Shown here piece by piece: positions 46,676 to 58,565 of a DNA stretch of 64,000 nt; positions within the stretch are counted from its first letter, which is position 1, and each line of letters starts with the position of its first letter. The position numbers were made by a program, and so were the translations under genes. Below the pieces are notes generated by a model, which worked only from the letters and a program-made list of their open reading frames with translations, made no database searches and was not told the DNA's origin. The stretch is from assembly GCF_022682495.2 (NCBI RefSeq), contig NC_071392.1, positions 53,655,459 through 53,719,458 of the forward strand, given 5' to 3'. This DNA is from Desmodus rotundus. Lineage: Eukaryota > Chordata > Mammalia > Chiroptera > Phyllostomidae.

Positions 46676-49297
46676 GGAATTGTATTGCCTTTATAGATTG
46701 TTTTGGCTAGTATGAACATTTTAATGATGTTAATTCTGAACACAGTATATGCTTCCACTTATTTGTATCTTCTTCATTTTCTTTCTTTAATGTCCTACAG
46801 TTTTCCAAGTACATATCTTTTATCTCCTTGGTTAAATTTATTCCTAAAAACTTTAGTTTTAGTTGTTACAATAGAAAATGGGAATTTTTCTTAGTTTCTC
46901 TTTCTGATCATTCATTATTGGTGTATAAGTATGCCACCACTTTCTGAATATTAGTTTTATATCCTGCTAATTTGCCACATTTATTTATTTTTTAAGAGAT
47001 TTTATTTATTTTTAGAGAGAGGGGAAGGGAAGGAAAAAGAGAGGGAGAGAAACATCAATGTGTGGTTGCCTCTTAAACACTGCCTACTGGGGATCTGGCC
47101 TGCAACCCAGGCATGTTTCCTGACTGGGAAATGAACTGGCAACCCTTTGGTTCTCAGGGGGGCACTCAGTCCACTGAACCACACCAGCCAGGTCCAGATT
47201 TATTTATTAGAGCTTGCAGCTTTATTCTTGAATCTTTAGATTTTCCATGTACAATTTTATATCATCTGTGAATAATGACACCTTTACTTTCTCCTTTCCA
47301 ATTTGGATACCTTTTGTTTCTTCTTCTTGTCTAATGGCTGTGAATATGACTTCCAGTACTGTGTTCAACAACAGTGATAAAAGCAGACATCTCTGTCTTG
47401 TTCCTGATCTTAAGGGAGATGTTTTTAGTTTTAGCCCATTGAGTACAGTGTTGGCTGTGGGTTTTTCATATATGACCTTTATTACATTCAGATATTTTCC
47501 CTCTATTTCCACTTTTTTGAGAGTTTTTATCATAAATAGATGTTGGATTGTATCAAATGCTATTTTTTGCATCTATTGATATGATCATATAGTTTTTATC
47601 CTTCATTTGGTTTATGTGATATATTACATTCATTGATTTGTGCATGTTGTACCAACCTTGCCTCCCTGAAATAAATCTCACTTGACTATGTATGGTGTTT
47701 GATCTTTTTAATGTATTGCTGGATCCATTTTGCTGATACTTTGCAGAAGATTTTGTCATCTAAGTTCATTAGGGATTTGGCCTATTTTCTTTCTTAGTAG
47801 TGTCTTTATATGGTTTTGAAATTAGGATAATTCTGGCTTTGTACAATGAGCTTGTGATTTTTCTTTCTTCTTGAATTTTTGGACTAGTATGTGAAGGATA
47901 GGCATCAGTTCTTCTTTGACTATTTGGTAAAATTCTTCTGTGAGTTGTCTGATTCTGGGCTTTTATTTGTTGGAAGTTTTTTTTTATCACTCCTGTAATT
48001 TCACTAGCTATAATCTCTCTATTCAGATTCTCTGATTCTTCCTGTTTCAGTTTTGGAAGATTGTATGTTTCTAGGAATATATCCATTTCTTTCATATTGT
48101 CCATTGTGTTGGCATATAATTTTTTATAATATTTTCTTATAATTCTTTGTATTTATTTGGGGTCAGTTGTTACTTCTCTCTCTTTCCTTTCAGATTTTAT
48201 TTATTTGGGTCTTCTCTCCTTTTTTCTTGATGAGTCTGGTTAGAGGGTTTGTAAATCTTGTTTATCTTTTCAAAGAACAAGCTCTTGGTTTCATTGATAT
48301 TTTGTATTTTTTTAGACTCTATTTTGTTTATTTCTGCTCTGATCTTTATTATTTCCTTCTTTCTACTCATTTTGGGCTTTTTATGTATTTTTTTCCAGTT
48401 CCTTTAAGTGTAAAGTTAGGTTGTTTATTTGAGGATTTTTGTTTGTTTCCTGAAGTAGCCCTGTAATGCTATGAATTTTCCACTGAGGACTGCTTTTGCT
48501 GTATCCCAAGATTTTGGGTTGAATTCTCATTTTCATTTGTTTTTAAGGTAACTTTTGATTTTTTTCCTTGATCTGATTGCAAACCCATTTATTTATTAAT
48601 AACATGTTATTTAGCTTTCATGTCTTTGCATGTTTTCCAGTGTTCTGGTAACTGATTTCTAATTTCATACCATTTTGGTCATAGAAGATGCCTTATATGA
48701 TGCAAATCTTCTTTAATTCATTGACACTTGTTTTGTGTCTCAACGTGTGGTCTATTCTTGAAAATGTTCTATGTGCACTTGAAAAGAATGTTATTCTGCT
48801 GCTTTGGGATGAAATGCTCTGAAAATATCAATAAATGAATCTGGTCAATGTGTCATTTAAGGCCACCATTTCTTGTTGATATTCTGTTTGGGAGATGTAT
48901 TCATTGATGTAAATATGTGCTAAAATCTCCTACTGTGACTGTATTACTGTCAATCTTTCCCTTTATATTCATCAAGATTAACTTTATATTTTAGGTATTC
49001 CTACAACTGGGGACAGAAATGTTTATCACAGTTACATCATTTTGTTGGGTTGCTCCTTTTATTACTATGTAGTGTCCTCTTTTGTCTCTTACTATAGCCT
49101 TTGTTCTAAAGTTAACTTTCTCAGATATATGCATTTCTATCCCATTTTTAAAAAATTGCTATTTGCATGAAATATCTTTTTTCAACCCTTTACTTTTAGT
49201 CTGTGTGTATATTTCATTCAGAGGTGGGTCTTTTTTAGACAGCACATATATATGGGTGTTGTCTTCTTATCCATTCAGCTATTCTCTTTTGATCAGA
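46676..49297 (-). pseudogene. Old L1 ORF2 remnant (minus)
   Basis: Reversed reverse-transcriptase and endonuclease text in many frames. Open pieces include 47222-47572 with '[11 protein letters not shown]' and '[12 protein letters not shown]' (the catalytic FADD motif appears as FTDD), and 47769-48104. It is broken by the VES SINE at 46990-47197. The N-terminal start of ORF2 lies beyond the L1 inserted at 49315-54747. Confidence 0.85.
46990..47197 (-). mobile_element. VES: VES SINE (bat tRNA-derived)
   Basis: Read on the minus strand: a tRNA-like head 'ggctggtgtggttcagtgg', then 'ccaaagggttgccagttc', then the body 'caaccacacattgatgtttctctccctctc' and an A-rich tail. ATTTATTTATT at 46979-46989 and 47198-47208 is a perfect 11-bp target duplication. 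VES is a SINE family of bats, transcribed by RNA polymerase III and mobilised by L1. Confidence 0.92.
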
Positions 49298-49314
49298 ACA
49301 TTTAAGCCATTTTC

Positions 49315-51772
49315 GGTGGGAGGAAAAATGGCAGTGAGGGAGCAGAGTCCACCTTTCCCTGCACACAGGTGAAACACCTAGCCTATCTACTGAGGAACAA
49401 AGCAAAAAGCCAACAGCACCTCAGCGTTTATGAACATAGGAGACCAAAGAGTATAGAGGACACTGAAAAAACAAACGGTTAGGGGACTGCTTCAGGACAA
49501 AAAGGTCCCTGGGACCAGGCGCCTGCTGGGCCTGCCACAGGAATCCTGGGAGAGAGCCGAGTTAATGGCTCCCTCCCCTGCTAAAAAAGGATTGAGCAGC
49601 ACCAAGAGAGACCTGGTTGCTTGAGGTTGCAGGGAGGGGAATAAGGACTAAGTGCACCATGGGAGCCGGCCAGGGAGAGTTGAGAGTTGGGCCCTGTTGG
49701 GCCCTGATGGGGACAGTCCCTGGTCTAGCCAGAGAGGTGAGCTGTGCGAGAGGGCAGGCCCTTTCTTATACAGAGCAGCAGGATTCAGCAGGAGGATTTT
49801 CTCAAAAAGAAAAAGACCCTCGGGGGCACTGTGGGAAACTCTCCTGCAGCAGCAGCTCCAGTCTCCTCTCTACCCCACTACCCGGCGCTCCGGCAGGACT
49901 GTGGGGGATATTGAGCCTAAATCCTAAGCACCTCGGGGCGGGGTGAGGGAGTGCACAACACACTGAGACCACAGGCACCAATGGTGAGAGTGTAACTCAG
50001 AAAGACATGAGACCAAAGGCACTGGGGAGAGTATGAATCAAGGAAGCCCCCTGTGTGCACACCCGTAGCCCAAAGGAGGGTGAGTGCCTGAACCTGTGGG
50101 TCCAGGGCTGCTGGAGAACTGGGTTGGAGAACTGGGTTGGAGGCTGCTCGAGTGCTAGTTGGGATGGAGAAGAGCTGGGCTAGGCTGCCTAAGTTGGCTG
50201 CACAAAAAAAAGACCACCAAAAGTAACTTGGCAAGCAGGCTTGTTTTCTTTTTTGTTTGTTTCTTTGTTTGTCTTTGTTTTTTTAAAGTAATTCTTTATT
50301 ATTAGTTTTTCTTTCTTTTCATACCTCCTTCCTCTCTTTCCTTCTTTCTTGTTCTACTCATTCTTTTTCTCCCTTTATGTCTCTTCTTCCTTCTGTCATT
50401 TTTTTTTAAATCCCCACAAGTGAGACAATAAAACCTGGAACTCTGAAAAGACCAAAGTTGGACCCAAAGAGGGGGCATCCCAACAGCTGAGACAGTGAAA
50501 CAAATTTCACTTTCCTACTCCAGACAACTTGCAAGATATTGTATATTTGTATTATTAAGTTTTTTCATTAACCTTACATCACTCATTTTACTAGTATTTT
50601 TGTATTTTTCTTCTTTCTGTTTAGTCTTCTTCACTTGACTGGTTAATTTGCATTGATTGGCTGGTTTCCCCTTATTCTCTCTTTCACAGTGTATTGTTAA
50701 TTAACTGTCTTTCACTTCACTTGGGTTCATTTAGCACACTACACTAGGACCCATACTCCCTATTCTAGTAATCCAGATCACATAGATTCTGTCATATGAT
50801 TGTTGCTCCATTACTATTGCAAATAATAGCTGTTCCATACATCTGTAAATACTGCACAGAACTTCTCCCAGACCTCAGCCCACTTCACTGTTTCCTGAAC
50901 TTTATTACTGCTGTGGTTAAATATATTCTCTCACACATTACACCTATTTTCTACCCTTTGCTCTCACTTTACCGCATAATCTGACCTCCCACAAGCTCAC
51001 AGCTTTCTAGATCCAACTCACAAATCTCCCCCCCCACACACATAATAAGAGTCTTATCTTTTTTCCACCCTTACTAAAAAGTGGCTAGGTGGATAAAATA
51101 TCACAGTTAACTATACACACACACACACACACACACACACGATCTCCTATTTCTTCTCTAAGGGCTGGTGCTTTAAATATCATATAATACAATCCTGCTC
51201 TCTTAAACCATTTCACCTTCCCCCGACAACCTACCATAAAAAAAGAGTAGGTAGAAGCCATGAACACCAGGATACTTCCTGGAAGATGAAACCCACCAAC
51301 AAAGGTAACGCCAACAGCTAAGAACAGGAGGTGAAAGAGGGAGTGGAAGTAACACTAATTCAACCCAGGACCTATCTGGAAATACAACTAAATAGTGAAG
51401 AAATTACTAAGAACAAACAACTGAACAACAGCAGGAGAAAAGCCTCAAAACCTTGTACACATGGAAGAACCAGCTGCAACACAACCTTCCCACACCTGCA
51501 CAACAGAAAACAAGAGGTATGGGACAGACTGACCCTCAGGTAAGCAGCTGGTGGGAAAGACCCACCAAAGAAAGTCTCAAAAAGAACCAAAAACCAAAGA
51601 CATACAAAGAGTCAAAATAAACCACAGTCCAAGATCAGGAAGATCAGGAGATCAAGGACACTATACCACTGAATCTCACAGGTATTCTACCACAGAAGTT
51701 CACACCATAACCCATGGGGACAAAATGGAGAAACTTAAGAAGCAGAGGCTAACAGAAAGCGTCTCATTAATA
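49315..51772 (+). promoter_or_regulatory. L1 5' UTR
   Basis: GC-richer at its 5' end (49315-50160), with AT-rich and pyrimidine-rich parts at 50230-51060 and a (CA)n run at 51115-51140. Expected to carry the L1 promoter; activity is not shown. Confidence 0.55.
51115..51140. repeat. (CA)n microsatellite
   Basis: About 13 CA units inside the L1 5' UTR. Confidence 0.95.
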
Positions 51773-52693
51773 ATGGGAAGACAAAGAAACAAGCACCAAA
51801 TGAAAGGAAAGGAGGAAGCCTCAGAAACAATGCTAAATGAAAAAGAGGCAAGTCAACTATCAGATATTGAGTTCAAAGAATTGGTTATAAGGAAGCTTAA
51901 TGAGCTCACACAGAATTACCAAAACTACACGGAAACTGTAATGAACTCACTGCAAAATATATCAACATGAAAAAGGAAATAGAAACTATCAACAAGGGCC
52001 AAGAGGAAATGAAGAATACATTTCTGAAGTGAAGAACACAGTAGAAGAAATCAAAAGCAGGCTCGATGAAGTAGAGGATAGGATCAGCGAATTGGAGGAC
52101 AAGGTAGAAAAAAACACCCAGAATGAGCAACAAGAGAAAAAGAGGCTCAAAAAGAATGAAGACAGGTTAAGGGAAATTAGGACAACATGAAATGTAATAA
52201 TATCCATATCATAGGGATAACAGAAGGAGAAGAAGAAGAGCAAGGGATAGAAAACTTGTTTGAAAAAGTAAGGATGGAAAACTTCCCTAATCTGATGAGA
52301 GAAAAAGTCACACAAATATAGGAATCACAGAGAGTCCCAAGCAAGAGGAACCCAAAGAGGCCCACTACAAGACACATCATAATTAAAATGGCAAAATTCC
52401 AAGACAAGGAGACGATCTTAAAGGCAGCAAGGGAGAAACAGGAATTAACATACAAGGGAGCCCCAATAAGGTTAGTAACAGACTTCGTAATGGAAACGCC
52501 AAAAGCCAGAAGAGAATGGCAAACAATATTCCAAGTAATGAGAACCAGAGGCCTGCAACCAAGGTTACTTTACCCAGCAAGGCTCTCAATCAAGATAGAA
52601 GGCCAAATAAGGGGTTTCCCAGACAAAAGAAGTCTAAAAGAATACACCTCCACCAAACCAGCTCTGCAAGAAATGCTAAAGGGACTGCTTTAA
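51773..52693 (+). pseudogene. L1 ORF1 pseudogene
   Basis: It starts 'MGRQRNKHQMKGKEEASE', a usual L1 ORF1 start in non-primate mammals. The first stop comes after 'NSLQNIST' (51968-51970). A +1 shift near 52025 restores coiled-coil text ('EVEDRISELEDKVEKN'). The last 101 codons (52388-52690) again lie in the original frame, with 'YKGAPIRLVTDF' and 'LQPRLLYPARLSIKIEGQ'. L1 ORF1p role: RNA binding and chaperone activity. Disabled here. Confidence 0.85.
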
Positions 52694-52729
52694 GGAAAGG
52701 AATGAGAAGAGAGAGAAAGAGAAGAACAC

Positions 52730-54747
52730 AGCTACAGAAAATTGGCAAGAATAAGTACCTATCAATAATAACCTTAAATGTAAATGGATTAAATGCCCCA
52801 ATCAAAAGACATAGAATAGCTGAGTGGATAAGAAAGCATGACCCACACATACGCTGCCCAGAGCAAGTAGAAGGAAGTAAATAACCAAGATCAGAGCAGA
52901 GTTAAATGACATAGAGACTAAAAGCACAATTCTAAAGATCAATGAATCCAGGAGCTGGTTCTTTGAAAAGATAAACAATATCGACAAGCCTTTAAGCAGA
53001 CTCACCAACAAAAAAAGAGACACTATCCAAATAAACACAATTATAAATGAAAGAGGAGAGATTACAATTGATTCCACAGAAATACAAAGGACTGTAAGAA
53101 ATTACTACAAAGAACTGTATGCCAAGAAATTTGAAAATCTAGGTGAAATGGACACATTTCTAGAAAAATATAATCTTCCAAAACTGAATGAAGAACAAGT
53201 AGAAAACCTGAAGAGACCAACAAAAGCAGATGAAATTGAAGCAGTAATCAAAAACTCCCAACACACAAAAGCCCTGGATCAGATGGATTCACAGGAGAAT
53301 TCTACAAAGCATTTAAGGAAGTGCTAACCCCTATCCTTCACAGACTATTCAAAAAAATCCAAAATGATGGAAGACTCCCAAACTTGTATTATGAAGCCAC
53401 CATCACTCTAATTCCAAAACCAGATAAAGAAAATGAAGAAAGAAAATTTCAGGCCAATATCACTGATGGACATAGATGCTAAAATTCTCAACAAAATATT
53501 GGCAAACCGCAACCAGCAATACATGAAAAAGATCATACATCATGACCAAGTGGGATTCAGCCCAGGGATGCAAGGATGGTACAATATTCACAAATCAATA
53601 AACATAATACATCACATCAACAACAGCAAAGACAAAAAACACACGATCACATCAACAGATGCAGAAAAGCATTTGATAAGATACAGAACCCATTTCTGAT
53701 AAAAACACTCAGCAAAGTGGGAATAGAGGGAGCATTCATCAACATAATAAAGGACATATATGAGAAACCTACAGCCAACATCATGTTCAATGGAAAAAAC
53801 TTAGAGCTTTCCCACTAAGATCAGGAACAAGACAAGGATGCCCTCTCTCACCACTCCTATTCAACATATTATTGGAAGTCCTAGCCACAGCAATCAGACA
53901 AGAAAAAGTAATAAAAGGCATCCAAATTGGAAAGGAGGAAATGAAACTGTCACTATTTCTAGATGACATGATAGTGTGCAAGGAAAATCCTAAAGACTCC
54001 ACCAAAACCTACTTGAGCTAATAAATGAATTCGGCAAAACAGCCAGATACAAAGTCAATACTCAGATATCAAAGACATTCTTGTACACCAACAAGGAAAC
54101 ATCAGAAACAGAAATCAGGAAAAAAATCCCATTTGATATAGCAACCAGATATATAAAGTACCTAGGAATAAACCTAACCAAGAAGGTAAAAGACCTGTAC
54201 TCGGAAAACTACACAACACTGAAGAAAGAAATTAAGGAAGACACAAACAAATGGAAGCATGCACCATGCTAATGGATTGGAAGAATTAACATCATCAAAA
54301 TGGCCATACTACCCAAAGCAATTTACAGATTCAATGCAATCCCTATTAGAGTACCCATGACATATTTCAGAGATATAGAACAAACTTTTCAGAAATTTAT
54401 AAGGAACCATAAACGACCCTGAATAGCTGCAGCAATTTTGAGAAAAAAGAACAAAGCAGGAGGGATCACAATACCTGATATCAAACTGTATTACAAGGCC
54501 ACTGTAATCAAAACAGCCTGGTACTGGCATAAAAACAGGCACATAGATGAATGGAACAGAACAGAGAGCCCAGAAATAAACCCAAGTCTCTACTGTCAAT
54601 TAATATTTGACAAAGGAGGTAGGAGCATAAAATGGAGCAAAAATAGCGTCTTCAACAAATGGTGTTGGAAGATCTGGACAGCTACATGCAAAAAGATGAA
54701 ACTCAATCACCAATTTACACCATACACAAAAATAAATTCATGGTAGT
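52730..54747 (+). pseudogene. L1 ORF2 pseudogene, internally deleted and 3'-truncated
   Basis: The first codons (near 52760, 'ITLNVNGLNAPIKRHRIAE') end at 'HDPHIRC' near 52858 and join directly to text equivalent to 14507 onward in the L1 at 12904. This removes about 0.9 kb covering the endonuclease active-site region. Reverse transcriptase text follows in several frames ('[12 protein letters not shown]' near 53550). The catalytic motif is FLDDM at about 53959-53973 rather than FADDM. The C-terminal Cys-rich region is absent. Confidence 0.88.
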
Positions 54748-54764
54748 ACATTTAAGCCATTTTC

Positions 54765-54844
54765 ATTTAAAATAATTATTGATAGTTATGTATTTATTGT
54801 CAATTTATTATTTTTAACACTTTTGTTTTTTCTTTTTTAATATT
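54765..54844 (-). pseudogene. Old L1, start of ORF2
   Basis: 'atttaaaataattattgatag' is the reverse of the conserved ORF2 start (NVNGLN region) and directly continues 49297. The rest of the old L1 resumes after the HAL1 at 56690. Confidence 0.75.
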
Positions 54845-56690
54845 TTTAAAGAATATTTTGTTGATTAAGTTATTACAGTTGTCCAAATTTTTTCTCCCCA
54901 TCCCCTGTCCTCCCTGTACTCCCACACCCTCCAGTATCCTCCCACCCCCTTAGTTCATGTGCATGGTTTGTACAGATAACTTCTTTGGCTTCTCCATTTC
55001 CTATACTATTCTTAACCTTCCCCAGTCTATATTGTGTCTACGTATTATGCTTCTTATTCCATGCACCTTTTCCCCCCATTCTCCCCCTCCCCCACCCCAC
55101 TGATTACCCTCCATATGATCTCCATTTCTGTGATTCTGTTTCTATTCTAGTTCTTTGCCTAGGTTTTGTTTTCGCTTTTTAGGTTTAGTTGTTGATAGTT
55201 GTGAGGTTATTGTTATTTTATTGTTCATATTTTTGAGTTCTATTTCTTAGATAAGTCCCTTTAACATTTCATATAATAAGGGCTTGTTGATGATAAACTC
55301 CTTTAACTTTACCTTATCTGGGAAACACTTTATCTGCCTATCCATTCGAAATGATAACTTTGCTGGATAAAGTAATCTTGGATGTAGGTCCTTGCTTTTC
55401 ATGACTTCAATAACTTCTTTCCAACCCCTTCTTGCCTGCAAGGTTTCTTTTGAGAAAACAGCTGATAGTCTTCTGGGAACTCCTTTGTAGGTAACTCTCT
55501 CCTTTCCTCTTGCTGCTTTTAAGATTCTCTCCTTATCTTTAATCTTGGGTAACTTGGTGTATTCCTCATTGTGCTCAATTTCTTTGGGATCCTCTGGGCT
55601 TCCTGGACTTCCTGGAAGTCTATTTCCTTTGCCAGATTGGGGAAGTTTCCCTTCATTATTTTTTCAAATAAATTCTCAATTTCTTGCTCTTCCTCATCTC
55701 CTTCTGGCACCCCTATTATTTGGGTGTTGGAGCATTTAAAGTTGTCCTGGAGGCTTCTAAACCTATCTTCGTTTTTTTGAATTCTTGTTTCTTCATTCTG
55801 TTGTGTTTGGATGTTTATTTGTTCCTTCTCAAAATCATCGATTTGAGTCCTGGTTTCCTTCTCTTCACTGTTGGCTTCCTGTATATTTTCCTTTATTTCA
55901 CTTTGTATAAACTTCATCCCTTCCTTCATTTTGCAACCGAGCACAATCAATTCTGTGAGCATCCTGATTTCCAGTGTTTTGAACTCTGCATCAGATAGGT
56001 TGTCTATCTCCTTGTTGCTTACTTCTTTTTTTGGAGTTGCTTCATATTCCTTTGTCTTGATGCACCTGATATGTTGTAAGGGGCAGGGCCTTAGGTATTC
56101 GCCAGAGTGGGGCAACCCTCTTTGCTTCATTGAGGTACTGTATGTGGGGGAGGGGTCAGAGAGGGAACAGTGCTGCTTGCTTGGCTGTCGCCTCACTTTC
56201 TTTCACTTTCCTTGCTTCCCACAAGCAGATTGTGCTGATTCCTTGGTAGGTGGGTTTGCATATGTTCTAAGTCCCTGTGGGTCTCTCCAATGGACTCTCC
56301 TGTGAGGCTGAGTTTCTCTGTACTGCAACACCCACAGGTTTTTACAGCCAGGGGTTTCAAGTCTTTAATTTCCCATTTTGAAACTCTGGGTTTCGTGATG
56401 TGTCTCACTCCCCCATTGCTCCTCTCATCTTAGCTGGGCACGAATGTGGGATCACCAGTGTGGTCCACTGCCTTGCCTTGCCACATGTCCTCTGTGTCCC
56501 CATTTCTGCCCCTCCTATCAGTTTGGATGAATGTTTCTTTAACTCCTTAGTTGTTGATCTTCCATGCAATTTTATTTTCTGGCAGTTCTGGTTGTTCTTT
56601 GTTTTTAAATTGGTGTTATCCTTCTTTTAGTTGTGTGAGGAAGCACAGCTTTTCTGCCTATACCTCCATATTGGCTGGAACTCCTTTTTT
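54845..56690 (-). mobile_element. HAL1: HAL1 inserted in old L1
   Basis: The 3' motif TTGATTAAGTTATTACAG (near 54859), C-rich reversed 3' UTR, ORF1 remnant and 5' UTR ending near 'cctccatattggctgg' (56680) are all present. The host L1 resumes with 'cttatagcagagcctgtaac'. The target duplication is not clear because of T-rich flanks. Confidence 0.87.
55247..56070 (-). pseudogene. HAL1 ORF1 remnant
   Basis: A minus-strand open stretch (55519-56196) reads from the 5' UTR into coiled-coil and RRM text ('IIGVPEGDEEEQEIENLFE', 'IDFQEVQEAQRIPKKL'). A frameshift near 55550 separates it from the C-terminal piece 55247-55441 ('LHPRLLYPAKLSFRMDRQ'). Confidence 0.8.
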
Positions 56691-57650
56691 TCCTGCTTCT
56701 TATAGCAGAGCCTGTAACATTTCTTGTAATACTGGTTTTGTAGTAAAAGAAAAAACAAACCCAAAACAAAAACAAAAACAAAACAAAAAACTATCAACTT
56801 TTTCCTGTCTAAGAAGCTCCTTATTTATTTTTCCCTTTTAAAAGATAACCTTGTTGGGTATATTAGTCTTAGGTGTAACTCCTTGCTTTTTATCATTCAA
56901 ATATTTTATGCCAATCTCTTCTTGCCTATAATGTTTCTGTTGAGAAATCAGCTGACAGTCTTATGGGAGCCCCCTTGTAGGGAATTAAGGCTATTCTATT
57001 GCTGTTTTTAAGATTCTCTCTTTGTCTTTAACCTTTGGCATTTTAATTATGATGTGTCTTGGTGTGGGTCTTTTTTGTTTAATCTTGTTTGTGATACTCT
57101 GTGCTTCTTGTACTTGTGTCTCTGTTTCTTTTACCAGGTTAGGGAAGTTTTTAGTTCTTATTTCTTCAAATAGGTTCTTGATCTCTTACTCTCTGTTTTC
57201 TTCTAGTACTCTTCTGATGTGGGTGTTTTTATGCTTCATGTATCCCAAGGTTCCCTTAAATTATTCTCATTCTTTTTATTTCCTTCTTCTTTTTCTGCTC
57301 CTATTGGGTACTTTTCTCGTACCTTATCTTCCAAATCTGTGATTTACTGTTCTGTATCATCCAAACAACATTTTATTCCTTTCAGTGTACTCTTGATGTC
57401 AGGTATGGTATTATTCATTTCTGACTAGTTTTTTTTTTTCATGGATTCTATGTCCATTTTCATGCTATTATAGCTATTACTAAGTTTTTTCAGCATCCTT
57501 ATAACCATTACTTTGAACTCTATATTTGATCATTGCTTGCCTGCATTTTACTTAGCTCTTTTTCTGGAGACTCCCCCTGTTCTTTCATCTGAGGCCTCTT
57601 TCTTTGTCTCCTCATTTCTGTCTGCCTCTTTTTGTTTGCTTCTATCTATT
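56691..57650 (-). pseudogene. Old L1 ORF1 remnant
   Basis: Reversed ORF1: C-terminal domain near 56840-57000, RRM near 57030-57250 ('attatgatgtgtcttggtgtgg'), coiled coil near 57250-57600. All frames are broken. An (AAAAC)n-like patch lies at 56750-56790. It belongs to the same L1 as 45305-49297. Confidence 0.78.
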
Positions 57651-57995
57651 AGATAGATCTGCTATGAATCCTAGTTTTTGAGGGGTGACCTTATGTAGTA
57701 GGTGTCTTGTGGGACCCAGTGGTTCAATCCTCTTGATCTCCTGAGTTGAGTGCTCCAGGGATGTACCTTGTGTAGGTTATGTGAGCCCTGCTATTATAAT
57801 CGAGACTTGATTGCTGTTGACCCGTTCATAAGGGATAGACCCTGAGCCTGGCTGAATGTGAGGCTTAACCCTGACTACCACATGTGGATGGATTTTCATG
57901 CCTCCACCTCTTTCTTGCTAATGCTGGAGCAGTAATCATAGACGGGCTGGAGAAGCATCAGCTAGGACAAAGGTGGTAGCTCTTAACTTATTTTT
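57651..57995 (-). mobile_element. L1: Old L1 5' UTR remnant
   Basis: Sequence of higher GC content upstream of ORF1, for example 'gggacccagtggttcaatcctcttgatctcctgag'. The element start is not sharply defined. Confidence 0.5.
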
Positions 57996-58565
57996 ATCTT
58001 CATTATGTATTAAGTGAAGAAGTGAGTATTAAAAGTAGCCAAAATATTATTTTTTTTCCTTATCAAGGAGAAACACACTTCGGTTTTGCTAGTGGATTAC
58101 ACGTTTTCTCTTATACTTGATTTTACATGTAATCATCAATACTATTAATGCATGTAATACCAAATTAAGTAATTTCTAATTTTCTCCCAATGTGAATATT
58201 ACCTGCTATTGTGAATATGCTCAAATATAACTATTTGATTCAAGACTGTTGATTCCTTCTTCCCATTATTATGGTCTGAGTTACTGTAAATTTACTATTT
58301 TGAATATTCCGAACCTATCTTGATTCCAGGATATCCTGGAGTGGGGTTCTGATTTTTTTTTTTTTTGCTTATCTATTTTATGGGATACAAATAAAGGCTG
58401 ATACTCAGTTGATGTAAACCTGTGGCTGTTCTTGCCTGCACTAGTCCAGCTAAGTCCTCTTCAGCCCAGTTGTCTCTGTTCTTTCCCCTAAACCACAGTG
58501 CCAACACCAGGAATTCCCTTCGTTATGGAGAACTCTGTAATTCACAAAGACATGTACCCAAATCT
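57996..58565. other. Unassigned non-coding sequence
   Basis: AT-rich, with a T-run at 58355-58368. No feature recognised. Confidence 0.35.

Larger units (their letters stand above)
49315..54747 (+). mobile_element. L1: L1 with 5' UTR, lacking 3' UTR and poly(A)
   Basis: The insertion begins GGTGGGAGGAAAAATGGCAG, a typical L1 5' start. It runs through a 2.4-kb 5' UTR, ORF1 (51773-52693) and ORF2, but stops inside ORF2 after 'caaaaataaattcatggtagt'. ACATTTAAGCCATTTTC (17 bp) is found at 49298-49314 and at 54748-54764, a perfect duplication. About 0.9 kb of ORF2, most of the endonuclease domain, is missing at 52858. The target site is the start of ORF2 of the old minus-strand L1. Confidence 0.92.

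Noticed and set aside
46990..47197. tRNA-like head on the minus strand
   Set aside because: Belongs to the VES SINE; decayed promoter boxes, A-tail and TSD show a retroposon and not a tRNA gene.
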